In this document: one piece after another, positions 1 to 7,053 of the stretch
Numbering within the stretch: position 1 is the stretch's first letter
Layout of the letters: every line of letters starts with the position of its first letter
NCBI GenBank assembly: GCA_022839105.1
Contig: JALHDH010000079.1
Location: 1-15,808, forward strand
DNA: 15,808 nucleotides
Origin: a bacterium
GTDB lineage: Bacteria; Vulcanimicrobiota; Xenobia; Xenobiales; Xenobiaceae
Direction of reading: 5' to 3'
The notes under the pieces: model-generated
Databases searched by the model: none
Told to the model about the DNA's origin: nothing
Seen by the model: the letters and a program-made list of their open reading frames with translations, nothing else
Made by a program: the position numbers and the translations under genes

Positions 1-2
1 GG

Positions 3-836
3 CCCCCGCCCGCGGCCTCCGGGCCAGACGGGCCGCCCTCCCCCTCGACCCGGCTCCCGGCGCTCTACGTCGTGCCGACTCCGGAGGCAGGGTTGCCTGC
101 AGCAACCTCCCCGACCGTCCAGGTCGCCCTGCGCGAGGAGGCTCCGTCCCCCGTCGGGCCGCTTCGCCTCCTCCCCTTGCTCTTGCTGGGCCTGGCCCTG
201 GTCTTCCTGACCCTGGCCCTGACGCGCACCCCACCGGTTCCGTCGTGGTATCAGGACGGCACGGGCTTTGAGCCGGCTCCGCTGGAGCGGATCCTGGCCG
301 GGGCGGCGACCCTGCATGGCGCCGAGTTCGCCCTCTTCGCGCCCGATCGGAGTTCCAGCGGCCTGGAACGGGCCCGGGCGACCTCCAACGCGCTGGCCTC
401 CCTGCTCCGGGGGGGGGGCCTGGAGGGATTGCAAGGTCTCAAGCAGGACGGCGAATGGACGATCTCGAGCCGGGGAGGCACGCTTCTGGTGCGCGTGGAT
501 CGCAACACCGCCGCCCATCTGGGCGCCGACCCCGAAGAACTCGGACGCTGGTGGATGGCCCTCCTGGAGGATCACCTGGCCCTGCGGGAAGGTCGCGAGC
601 CCGACAAGACGCTGGACTTCGAGCGGGCCCACCCCTTGAGGCGCAGCGGATCCCGGCCCGTGGCCCCCCTCTTCGATCGGGTCTACCGCCGGGCGCGCCA
701 TCAGGTGCCGGAAGGCAGGCTTCCCACCGGGGCCATGCTCCAGGCGATCCAGTCCCTGGACGCAGAGGAGAGCCGGGCCTTCCGCGAGGCGGCCCGGGAG
801 CTTCCCCGGGCCCTGCCCTCGGGGGTCGGACGATGA
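3..836 (+). CDS. Single-pass membrane protein of unknown function, 5' end beyond or near window edge
   Basis: I do not recognise this protein. The frame is open to the left edge, so the true start may lie outside the window; a GTG at 72 is the first start codon I can point to and would give 254 residues. From that GTG, the first 30 residues are Pro/Ala-rich, residues 31-51 form one strongly hydrophobic helix (LLPLLLLGLALVFLTLAL), and about 200 residues follow. That part holds a stretch around 136-170 (VRVDR...LGADPEELGRWW) vaguely like a pattern in cyanobacterial membrane proteins, which is a weak resemblance only. There are no catalytic motifs. A run of ten G at 409-418 encodes glycines 114-116. 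The stop overlaps the ATG of the FHA-ABC exporter (ATGA at 833-836), so the two genes are probably translationally coupled, and this protein may be an accessory to that exporter (inference). Confidence 0.7.
   Translation, partial: PPPAASGPDGPPSPSTRLPALYVVPTPEAGLPAATSPTVQVALREEAPSPVGPLRLLPLLLLGLALVFLTLALTRTPPVPSWYQDGTGFEPAPLERILAGAATLHGAEFALFAPDRSSSGLERARATSNALASLLRGGGLEGLQGLKQDGEWTISSRGGTLLVRVDRNTAAHLGADPEELGRWWMALLEDHLALREGREPDKTLDFERAHPLRRSGSRPVAPLFDRVYRRARHQVPEGRLPTGAMLQAIQSLDAEESRAFREAARELPRALPSGVGR
409..418 (+). repeat. Homopolymeric G10 tract inside the first membrane-protein gene
   Basis: Ten consecutive G residues lie in coding sequence (LRGGGLEG region). A one-base length change would frameshift the gene. 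The frame is intact in this copy. Confidence 0.9.
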
Positions 837-2767
837 TCCTCCAGGTCCTGGGACGCCACCCCGAATGCGACCTGGTCCTGGATTCGCCCATGGTCTCCCG
901 ACGCCACGCCGAGTTGAGCCGGGAGGGCGAATCCTTCATCCTGCGCGATCTGGAGAGCGCCAACGGCACCTTCGTGGAAGGGGTCCGCATCCAGGAGGCG
1001 ATCCTCTCGCCCGGACAGGAGGTCTATGCCGGCCCCTGCCGGCTGGTCTTCGACGGCCAGGGCCTCCGCGAGACCGAGGAGGGTCGCCGGATCGGGGTCG
1101 AAGCGATCGATCTGGTGTGGACTCCACCGGGCTCGGAGCGCGCGATCCTGGACCGCATCCGCCTCTCGGTCCGTCCCGGCGAGTTCGTAGCCCTGGTCGG
1201 CGCCAGCGGCGCGGGGAAATCCACCCTGCTGAGCTGCCTTCTGGGGCTGCGCCGCCCCACCTCGGGACAGGTCCTGTACAACGGGCTGGACTCCGCCCTG
1301 GCCACCGATCTCTTCCGGTCCCTGCTGGGCTACGTCCCCCAGGACGACATCGTGCATCGCGACCTGGGGGTGGAAGAGGCCCTGCGCTTCTCGGCCCGCA
1401 TGCGTCTGCCGGCAGACACCGACCAGCGCGAGATCCAGCGAAGGGTGGACTTCGTCCTGGCCACGATGGGCCTGGGCCACCGCCGACAGAACCGGATCGG
1501 AACCCTGAGCGGAGGGGAACGCAAACGCGTCAGCGTGGGGGTCGAACTCCTGACCGAACCCGGGGTCCTGTTCATGGACGAACCCACCTCGGGGCTGGAC
1601 CCCGGGATGGAGAAGAAGACCATGCAGTTGCTGGCCCGGCTGGCCCGGGGCGGACGCACGGTCATCCTGATCACCCACGCCACCCAGAACATCCTGCTCT
1701 GCGACCAGGTCGCCTTTCTGGCTCCCGGTGGCCGCCTGGCCTTCTTCGGCCCGCCCCGCCAGGCCCTGGAGTTCTTCGGGGTGGAGGATTTCGCCGACAT
1801 CTACCTGGCATTGGACAGCGCCGAGGCTGGAATCCTCTGGCGCGAGCGCTTCCTGCAGAGCCTCCCCCCCCCCCGGCCTCCCCACCCGAGCGCGCCTTCC
1901 CGCCCGGTCCCGGCCCCCGGATCCGGCCCGGGCCAAAGGCTGCTGGCCTCTGGGCGACAACTGGGAGTCCTGCTGGAACGCTACGCCCGACTGCTCCGAG
2001 CCGATCAACAGAACCTGGCCCTGCTGCTGGGACAGGCTCCCGTCATCGGGATCATCCTGGCCCTCCTCTTCGAGCCGGACCTCTTCGGATTGCGCCAGGA
2101 GTTCAGCGGCCGGGGCCTCTTCCCCATCCAGGACGGGCAGACCCTGCTCTTCCTGCTGATGATGAGTTGCCTGATGTTCGGGGTGATCAACTCCTGCCGG
2201 GAGGTGGTCAAGGAACTGCCGATCTTCCGCAGGGAGCGGCTGGTCAACCTCCAACTGGTCCCCTATCTGCTTTCCAAGGTGATCCTGCTGGGGTTCGTGG
2301 GCCTGGTCCAGAGCGCGATCCTGCTGGCCACCGTCCTGCTCCGGATCCCCCTGGCCCTGGACGCATCCGGACTGGGCCAGGCCTTCCTCTTCCTGTTCGC
2401 GGCCTGCCTGGGGGGGGTGCTGCTGGGGCTGATCATGTCGAGCCTGACGGCCAGCGCCGAACAGTCCATGAGCCTGGTCTCGGTGGTGCTGATCCTGCAA
2501 CTGGTCTTCTCGGGAGCCTTCATCCGGGCCGAGAACATGCCCGAGCCCCTCAACACCCTCTCCTTGCTGGCGATCAGCCGCTGGTGCTTTGGCGGGCTGG
2601 CCAGCCTGGCACGCCTGAACGAGCGCCTGGCGGAACTGGGTCTCCCCTTCGCCGGCGTCGATTTCGCGATTCCCCCCGGGGCCATCTTCGGGGTCCTGCT
2701 CCCCGTCCTGGCCCTCCACTTCGTCCTGGCGGCGGTGGCCTTGAGATGGCGCGAAGCTCGCGGCTGA
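833..2767 (+). CDS. FHA domain-ABC ATPase-ABC-2 permease fusion (ABCG-like half-exporter)
   Basis: This 644-residue protein has three parts. Residues 1-90 are a forkhead-associated domain, which binds phosphothreonine peptides, with the expected GR (7-8), SRRH (22-25) and NGT (44-46) motifs. Residues 90-320 are an ABC ATPase with Walker A GASGAGKST (123-131), Q-loop Q170, signature LSGGE (225-229), Walker B VLFMDEPTSGLD (245-256) and H282. A Pro-rich linker (344-366) precedes an ABC-2 permease with about six membrane helices (roughly 401-414, 436-454, 482-502, 514-537, 547-565, 617-636). The nucleotide-binding domain comes before the membrane domain, as in ABCG exporters and mycobacterial Rv1747, so export with control by a Ser/Thr kinase is likely; no kinase lies in the window. 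The ATG at 833 is chosen because it overlaps the upstream stop and begins exactly at the FHA fold. The cargo cannot be told from the sequence. Confidence 0.93.
   Translation: MILQVLGRHPECDLVLDSPMVSRRHAELSREGESFILRDLESANGTFVEGVRIQEAILSPGQEVYAGPCRLVFDGQGLRETEEGRRIGVEAIDLVWTPPGSERAILDRIRLSVRPGEFVALVGASGAGKSTLLSCLLGLRRPTSGQVLYNGLDSALATDLFRSLLGYVPQDDIVHRDLGVEEALRFSARMRLPADTDQREIQRRVDFVLATMGLGHRRQNRIGTLSGGERKRVSVGVELLTEPGVLFMDEPTSGLDPGMEKKTMQLLARLARGGRTVILITHATQNILLCDQVAFLAPGGRLAFFGPPRQALEFFGVEDFADIYLALDSAEAGILWRERFLQSLPPPRPPHPSAPSRPVPAPGSGPGQRLLASGRQLGVLLERYARLLRADQQNLALLLGQAPVIGIILALLFEPDLFGLRQEFSGRGLFPIQDGQTLLFLLMMSCLMFGVINSCREVVKELPIFRRERLVNLQLVPYLLSKVILLGFVGLVQSAILLATVLLRIPLALDASGLGQAFLFLFAACLGGVLLGLIMSSLTASAEQSMSLVSVVLILQLVFSGAFIRAENMPEPLNTLSLLAISRWCFGGLASLARLNERLAELGLPFAGVDFAIPPGAIFGVLLPVLALHFVLAAVALRWREARG
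1864..1874 (+). repeat. Homopolymeric C11 tract in the ABC-permease linker
   Basis: Eleven consecutive C residues encode part of a Pro-rich linker (LPPPRPP) between the ATPase and permease domains. Slippage here would separate the FHA-ATPase from its membrane domain. The frame is intact in this copy. Confidence 0.9.
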
Positions 2768-4470
2768 CCCGGGCCACGCTGCTGGCCCTGGCCCTGGCCC
2801 TGTTCCTGCCCTGGAGCCGGCCGGCCCTGGCTTCTCCCGACCGCCGCCTGGCGATCCTCCAGGAGGGCAGCGCCTGGATCCTGCCCGAACTGGATCACAC
2901 CATCCATCTTCCCCAGCGCTATACGCTCCGGGGCGAGGTGGCCCACCTTCGCGGCCTCGAGGGCCTGGTGGTGCGCCTGGCGGGCCAGTGGAGGCCCGGC
3001 GAGGTCTGGATCCGCCCCAGACTCCGAGACTTCGGCCCCTCGGCCCTCCAGGCTCCCGATGGGGCCACCCGGGGCCGCCTGCAGGCAGAGGTCCTCTCGC
3101 TCTTCCCGCCCCGGGCCCGACTGGCCATGGGTGGGGGGCGCCAGCGCGAGGTGGATCTGGAATGGGAGGGTTCGGCCCCGCCAGGCTGGTCGGAACTCTC
3201 CCCGGGCAGCCTGTGCACCCTGGAGGCCACCGTGGCCGGCTCGCGGGCCATGGACATCCGCGTGACCCCGCCCCGACAGGACCACGCCCGCCGGGGCTCG
3301 GTCCGGGTCCTGGCACAACTGGGAGAGGGCTTCCTGCAGCAGGCCCTGACCCGCTTCCGGCAGAGCCAACCCGGCGCCTTCCGCTGGACGGATGCCAAGG
3401 AGCAGACCCGCCTGGAGATCTCCGAGCTGGGGATGACCCTCCTGGGCTGCCAACCGGGCCAGGTCCGCCTCTACGGCTCCCTGGCCGGAACCACCCGAAT
3501 CCTGGGACGTCCGTTGCCCGGAATCGAAGGGCACTGGGAGGTGCTGACCCGGCCGGCCCTGGTGGGGGCCGAGCTGGAGTTCAACCTGGTCCCCGACAGC
3601 CTGGAGTTGCGGATCACGCGTCCCGTGGCCCTGGCCCTTCCCGCCGAGGTGAGCGCCGGACTGCAGGCCACCCTGGCCGCCGCGCTGGCCCGGGGATTCC
3701 GGATCCCTGTCCCGGGCGCCTACTGGAAGGATCTGGTGGCTTCGGGCGCGCTGCGCGCCAGCGACCTGGGGGCGATGGAGGTGCTGACCCATCCCACCGG
3801 AGATCGGCGGACCGGCCTGGTGGTGGTGGCCGGGCCGACGACTCCAGGCGTCCGCGATTCGGGGCCCGACCTCCTCCGGGATCGCCTCCGGGAGCCCGGA
3901 GGCTTCGCCGTGGCCTTGTCCGCGGAAGCCATGAACGACGTCCTGAAACGCGCCATCCCCGCCTTGTTGCCGCTGCGCCAGACCCTCCCCACCCAGGCCC
4001 GGGTCCGCCAGCCGGTCCTCTTCATGCAACTGGAGATCGACGCCGTGGAGATCTCGGAACTGGAGGTGGACTACCGCGCCCATCGGGGGCAGGGCGCCCT
4101 GGGGGTCCAGGAGCTGGTCGCCAACGTCCACTGGAGGCTGGGGCCCTTCTCGGGCTGGGAACCCGGTGCCCGGATCCGCGGGATGGCGGGCCTGGAGAGT
4201 CGCCCGGGCCCTCCGCTGGCGATGGTCTTCCACCCGGACGTGGAGCGGATCGAGTTCCTGTCCAGACACCTGCGCAGCCGCAGCCAGGACGAGCAGGAGC
4301 GCCTGCGAAGACAGATTTCCGAGGCCCTGCGCACGGTTCCCCTGGACGTGTTGCTGCCCTCCCAGATGCCCGTGGCCGCCCTGGGTCAGGGGGCCGTCCT
4401 GGAGCTGCTGGACTTCCAGGCCTGGTCCGAAGAACTCGTGTTGCAGGGCCACTGGATGCCCCCCCCCTGA
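2746..4470 (+). CDS. Exported protein of unknown function with two similar lipid-binding-like halves
   Basis: I do not recognise a named family in this 574-residue protein. It starts with a Sec signal peptide: basic residues to 9, a hydrophobic core at 11-21 and a likely cleavage after ALA (27-29). Residues 33-180 look beta-rich. Two later segments (about 185-318 and 388-530) share a layout: a short amphipathic helix (EGFLQQALTRF; AEAMNDVLKRA), a matching strand (LEISELGMT; VEISELEVD), several alternating beta strands, then a charged or amphipathic helix (EVSAGLQATLAAAL; LRRQISEALRT). This looks like an internal duplication of an alpha/beta module, perhaps a lipid-binding (TULIP/BPI-like) fold, which is inference. 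The ATG at 2746 gives a full signal peptide and a 22-bp overlap with the exporter gene. The protein may be an extracytoplasmic partner or cargo of that exporter. The gene ends in a C9 run just before its TGA. Confidence 0.75.
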   Translation: MARSSRLTRATLLALALALFLPWSRPALASPDRRLAILQEGSAWILPELDHTIHLPQRYTLRGEVAHLRGLEGLVVRLAGQWRPGEVWIRPRLRDFGPSALQAPDGATRGRLQAEVLSLFPPRARLAMGGGRQREVDLEWEGSAPPGWSELSPGSLCTLEATVAGSRAMDIRVTPPRQDHARRGSVRVLAQLGEGFLQQALTRFRQSQPGAFRWTDAKEQTRLEISELGMTLLGCQPGQVRLYGSLAGTTRILGRPLPGIEGHWEVLTRPALVGAELEFNLVPDSLELRITRPVALALPAEVSAGLQATLAAALARGFRIPVPGAYWKDLVASGALRASDLGAMEVLTHPTGDRRTGLVVVAGPTTPGVRDSGPDLLRDRLREPGGFAVALSAEAMNDVLKRAIPALLPLRQTLPTQARVRQPVLFMQLEIDAVEISELEVDYRAHRGQGALGVQELVANVHWRLGPFSGWEPGARIRGMAGLESRPGPPLAMVFHPDVERIEFLSRHLRSRSQDEQERLRRQISEALRTVPLDVLLPSQMPVAALGQGAVLELLDFQAWSEELVLQGHWMPPP

Positions 4471-4497
4471 CCCCCCCTTCCCTTTCCCGAAAAGGTC

Positions 4498-4537
4498 CAA
4501 GGTCAGGCCGCGACGAAAAACCTCCGGTCTGACCTTG
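4498..4537. promoter_or_regulatory. Intergenic inverted repeat, 13-bp arms
   Basis: The arms CAAGGTCAGGCCG (4498-4510) and CGGTCTGACCTTG (4525-4537) pair over 13 bp with one G-T position, around a 14-base loop. A further AAGGTC sits just upstream at 4492-4497. The repeat lies 28-67 bases after the stop of the exported-protein gene and 60 bases before the next ATG. There is no T tract after it on the plus strand, so it is not a canonical intrinsic terminator. It could be a Rho-assisted end, an RNA-stabilising hairpin or an operator. Confidence 0.6.
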
Positions 4538-4583
4538 TAGGGATTCAGAGCCCAAGATGCCCCATGCGGTGCCATCAGACTCC

Positions 4584-4590
4584 AAGGAGG
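4584..4590 (+). promoter_or_regulatory. Shine-Dalgarno site of the 274-residue protein
   Basis: AAGGAGG lies seven bases before the ATG at 4598. It is a near-perfect ribosome binding site and fixes that start. No convincing -10/-35 pair is visible upstream. Confidence 0.8.
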
Positions 4591-4597
4591 AACCGAG

Positions 4598-5422
4598 ATG
4601 ATCGCCGGACTCAACACGATCGGCAACCTGGCCACCATGGTCAGTTGGATGCAGCAGATCGACCCCAAGAACCTCTACGTGAACATGGGCCCGGACCTCG
4701 ACCCCAGCGTCGCCATGGGCAATACCGGCACGATGGCCGTCCCCGGGGTCAACTTCGACGAGCTCCGCCAGCTCATGATGACCCTCCAGGAAACCACGGC
4801 CGCCCTGGACGAGCGGGATCGGCTGATGGCCGAGCGGGGTGAAAAGGATCTCGAGGAGGCCAAGGCGGACTACTTCCGCGAGCACCACTACGAGTGGCCC
4901 AATGGACCTGAGGGAGAGCCCGTGGCGGTCCGTGGCCCCGAGACCCCCGAGCAGGCCGTCCTGCGCCAGAAGTACGAGCGCCGCAAGCTCGAGGCCTATC
5001 AGGACGCGCAACTCAACGCCGACAACACTCCCCCCAGCGGCTCGGCCCGGGCCCGCCTCGCCGAGTTGACCGGGAACCCCTCCCGGATGCAGGAGATGCT
5101 CTCCCAGCCGGATGGTCAGAAGCGCTTCCAGGAGCTTTCCGAGCAGGCCCAGGTCGAAGAGGAGACGGCCAGCATCCGCGCCCGGGCCCAGGAACTCAAG
5201 CAGACCATGCCCCCTGCCCTTCACGGCCAGGTGAACCAGGTGCGGGATCGGGTGCTCGATCGCCGGGCCACGACCCGCGCGCAGATCGCCTCCAGCCCCG
5301 AGGCCCTGGCCCTGAAGCAGTATCAGGACAAACTCCAGGAATGGGCCGCCGCACAGAAGCGTCAGATCGCCGAGATCTCCGACAACTGGGCACCTTACAG
5401 CCCCCAGGCCTTCAAGATCTGA
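4598..5422 (+). CDS. Hypothetical soluble helical protein
   Basis: I do not recognise this 274-residue protein. It has no signal peptide or membrane helix. A Met/Gly/Asn-rich N-terminus (1-57, with GPDLDPSVAMGNTGTM) is followed by charged, mostly helical sequence from residue 60. Probable coiled-coil segments lie near 60-105, 128-150, 175-205 and 245-265. A short Pro/Gly-rich interruption lies at 109-127 (YEWPNGPEGEP). There are no Cys residues and no enzymatic motif. A strong Shine-Dalgarno sets the start. It follows a gap with a large inverted repeat, so it may begin a separate transcript. The radical SAM gene begins only eight bases after its stop and lacks a good ribosome site of its own, suggesting co-expression, so the protein could be a partner of that enzyme (inference). 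Confidence 0.8.
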   Translation: MIAGLNTIGNLATMVSWMQQIDPKNLYVNMGPDLDPSVAMGNTGTMAVPGVNFDELRQLMMTLQETTAALDERDRLMAERGEKDLEEAKADYFREHHYEWPNGPEGEPVAVRGPETPEQAVLRQKYERRKLEAYQDAQLNADNTPPSGSARARLAELTGNPSRMQEMLSQPDGQKRFQELSEQAQVEEETASIRARAQELKQTMPPALHGQVNQVRDRVLDRRATTRAQIASSPEALALKQYQDKLQEWAAAQKRQIAEISDNWAPYSPQAFKI

Positions 5423-5430
5423 GTCGGTCG

Positions 5431-7053
5431 ATGGGGGGACCTCGTGGCTGCCCCCACCGACCTTCCCTTGAAGTGGCCGATTCGCCTCCCTCCCAGGCCT
5501 CCCCCCAGGTGGCCCTGATCCGTCCTGCCCTTCTCCAGGTCCCCGGAAGCCTGAGCTGCACGGGCGCCGCGCCCCCGATCGGACTGGCCTGCATCGCGGC
5601 CGCCCTGCGGGAAGCCGGGATTCCCCTGCAGGTGATCGACGCCGCCGGCGAGGCCCTGGACCGCCATCAGATCCTGGCCAGCCCGATCGGCCCCCTGGTC
5701 CTGGTCGGGCTCAGCCCCCAGGAGATCCTCCAGCGCCTCGAGCCCTCCGTCCGGGTGGTGGGCATCTCGCACATGTACCTGCACGAGTGGCCCACCCTCC
5801 GCAGCCTGACCGAGATCCTCAAGAAGGCCCGCCCCGAGATCCAGATCGTCCTGGGGGGCGAGAATGCCACCTCCTTCTGGCCCTGGATCTTCCGCCAGTC
5901 GCGGGCAGTGGACTTCTGCGTGCGAGGCGAAGGCGAGCGGACGGCGGTAGCGCTCTTCCGGGCCCTGTTGGAGGGCCGAGGGCCAGGGGCCATGCCCGGG
6001 GTCGTCTCGGCCCGGTCCGCTCCGGCGAGCCCCGTGGAGCGCTGCCGACACCCCGAAAAGCTGCCCAGGCCGGCCTGGGATCTGCTCCCACTGGAGAAAT
6101 ACCTGGCGGTTCCCGACGGCTTCGGGGTGAACCGGGGCCGGGCCATGCCGATCCTGGCCAGCCGCGGCTGCCCCTACGAGTGCAGCTTCTGTTCGGCCCC
6201 AGGAATGTGGACTCGCCTGTACCGGACGCTCCCTCCCCGCCAGGTCGTCCTGGAGATGAAGTCCTACGTCCAAAGATTCGGGGCCCAGAACTTCAACTTC
6301 TGCGACCTCACCGCGATCCTGCACAAGGACTGGATCCTGGAGTTCTGCAGCGAGATCCGTCGCGAAGGCCTGGAGATCACCTGGCAGTTGCCCTCCGGCA
6401 CCCGTTCGGAAGCCCTGGACGAAGAGGTCCTGGGCGCCATCCGAGCCGCCGGGTGCCGGAACCTGACCTATGCCCCCGAGAGCGGCTCGACCAGGATGCT
6501 CCGGGTCTTCCGCAAGCGGGTGGACCTCGAGAAGATGCTGGGGTCGATCCGGGCTGCCAGCCGAACCGGCCTGGTGGCCCGGGTGAACGTGATCATCGGG
6601 CACCCCGAAGAGAGGCTCGCGGATCTCTGGGCCTCATTCCGATTCCTGATGCGCTGCGCGTGGGCGGGAGCCCGCGACGCGGCCGTGATGGTGTTCACGC
6701 CCTATCCGGGATCTCGGGACTTCGAGAAGATCCTCCAAGAGCAGGATCTCGAGGTGGACGACCTCTACTGCTACACGGCCCTGGCTCGAGGCGGACGCCT
6801 CCAGGCGACCTTCAACCCTTCGCTGGGCAGGCGCTTCCTCCTGACAGCACAGAAGGCCCTGCTGGCAGCCTTCTACGCCGTGGCGCTGGCCAGGAACCCC
6901 GGGCGGGTGCTGGGAGTCCTCAAGAGCCTGTCCACGGGGCGCGAAGAGACCCAACTCGACCAGTTCCTGCGCACCCGCGGCAGGTTCGCAACCTCAACCC
7001 GGCTCAATCCCGGGAAGCCGCGGACCGCGCCACCCGAAAACCAGAACCGCTGA
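5431..7053 (+). CDS. Radical SAM enzyme with B12-binding-like N-terminal domain
   Basis: This 540-residue protein has the layout of class B radical SAM enzymes, which often methylate unreactive carbons. Residues 26-190 resemble a cobalamin-binding Rossmann fold (QVALIRPALL, GLACIAAALREAG, VVGISHMY, IVLGGENAT, FCVRGEGERT). Residues 240-425 are the radical SAM barrel, with the [4Fe-4S] cysteines in CPYECSFC (C247, C251, C254). Later motifs include NFCDLTAILHKDW, the glycine-rich YAPESGSTRML and VIIGHPEE. A C-terminal region of about 115 residues follows. The cobalamin-ligating DxHxxG motif is not evident: the corresponding loop reads IDAAGEALDRHQ. B12 may therefore bind without a His ligand, or not at all. 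The substrate is unknown. The ATG at 5431 is preferred, eight bases after the preceding stop, though GTG codons at 5473 and 5509 are possible. The 3' end overlaps the convergent lipoprotein gene by 50 bp. Confidence 0.9.
   Translation: MGGPRGCPHRPSLEVADSPPSQASPQVALIRPALLQVPGSLSCTGAAPPIGLACIAAALREAGIPLQVIDAAGEALDRHQILASPIGPLVLVGLSPQEILQRLEPSVRVVGISHMYLHEWPTLRSLTEILKKARPEIQIVLGGENATSFWPWIFRQSRAVDFCVRGEGERTAVALFRALLEGRGPGAMPGVVSARSAPASPVERCRHPEKLPRPAWDLLPLEKYLAVPDGFGVNRGRAMPILASRGCPYECSFCSAPGMWTRLYRTLPPRQVVLEMKSYVQRFGAQNFNFCDLTAILHKDWILEFCSEIRREGLEITWQLPSGTRSEALDEEVLGAIRAAGCRNLTYAPESGSTRMLRVFRKRVDLEKMLGSIRAASRTGLVARVNVIIGHPEERLADLWASFRFLMRCAWAGARDAAVMVFTPYPGSRDFEKILQEQDLEVDDLYCYTALARGGRLQATFNPSLGRRFLLTAQKALLAAFYAVALARNPGRVLGVLKSLSTGREETQLDQFLRTRGRFATSTRLNPGKPRTAPPENQNR

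Noticed and set aside
455..832. N-terminal extension of the FHA-ABC gene back to 455
   Set aside because: The extra sequence is Arg/Pro/Gly shadow of the first membrane-protein gene; the ATG at 833 starts precisely at the FHA fold and overlaps the upstream stop.
4498..4537. Inverted repeat as a classical Rho-independent terminator
   Set aside because: No run of T follows the stem on the plus strand.
701..4668. Very long open frames on the minus strand opposite the exporter unit (871 and 801 codons)
   Set aside because: They are Gly/Pro/Gln/Arg-rich with no domains, lie opposite genes with clear motifs, and are what GC-rich coding DNA yields in its complementary frame.
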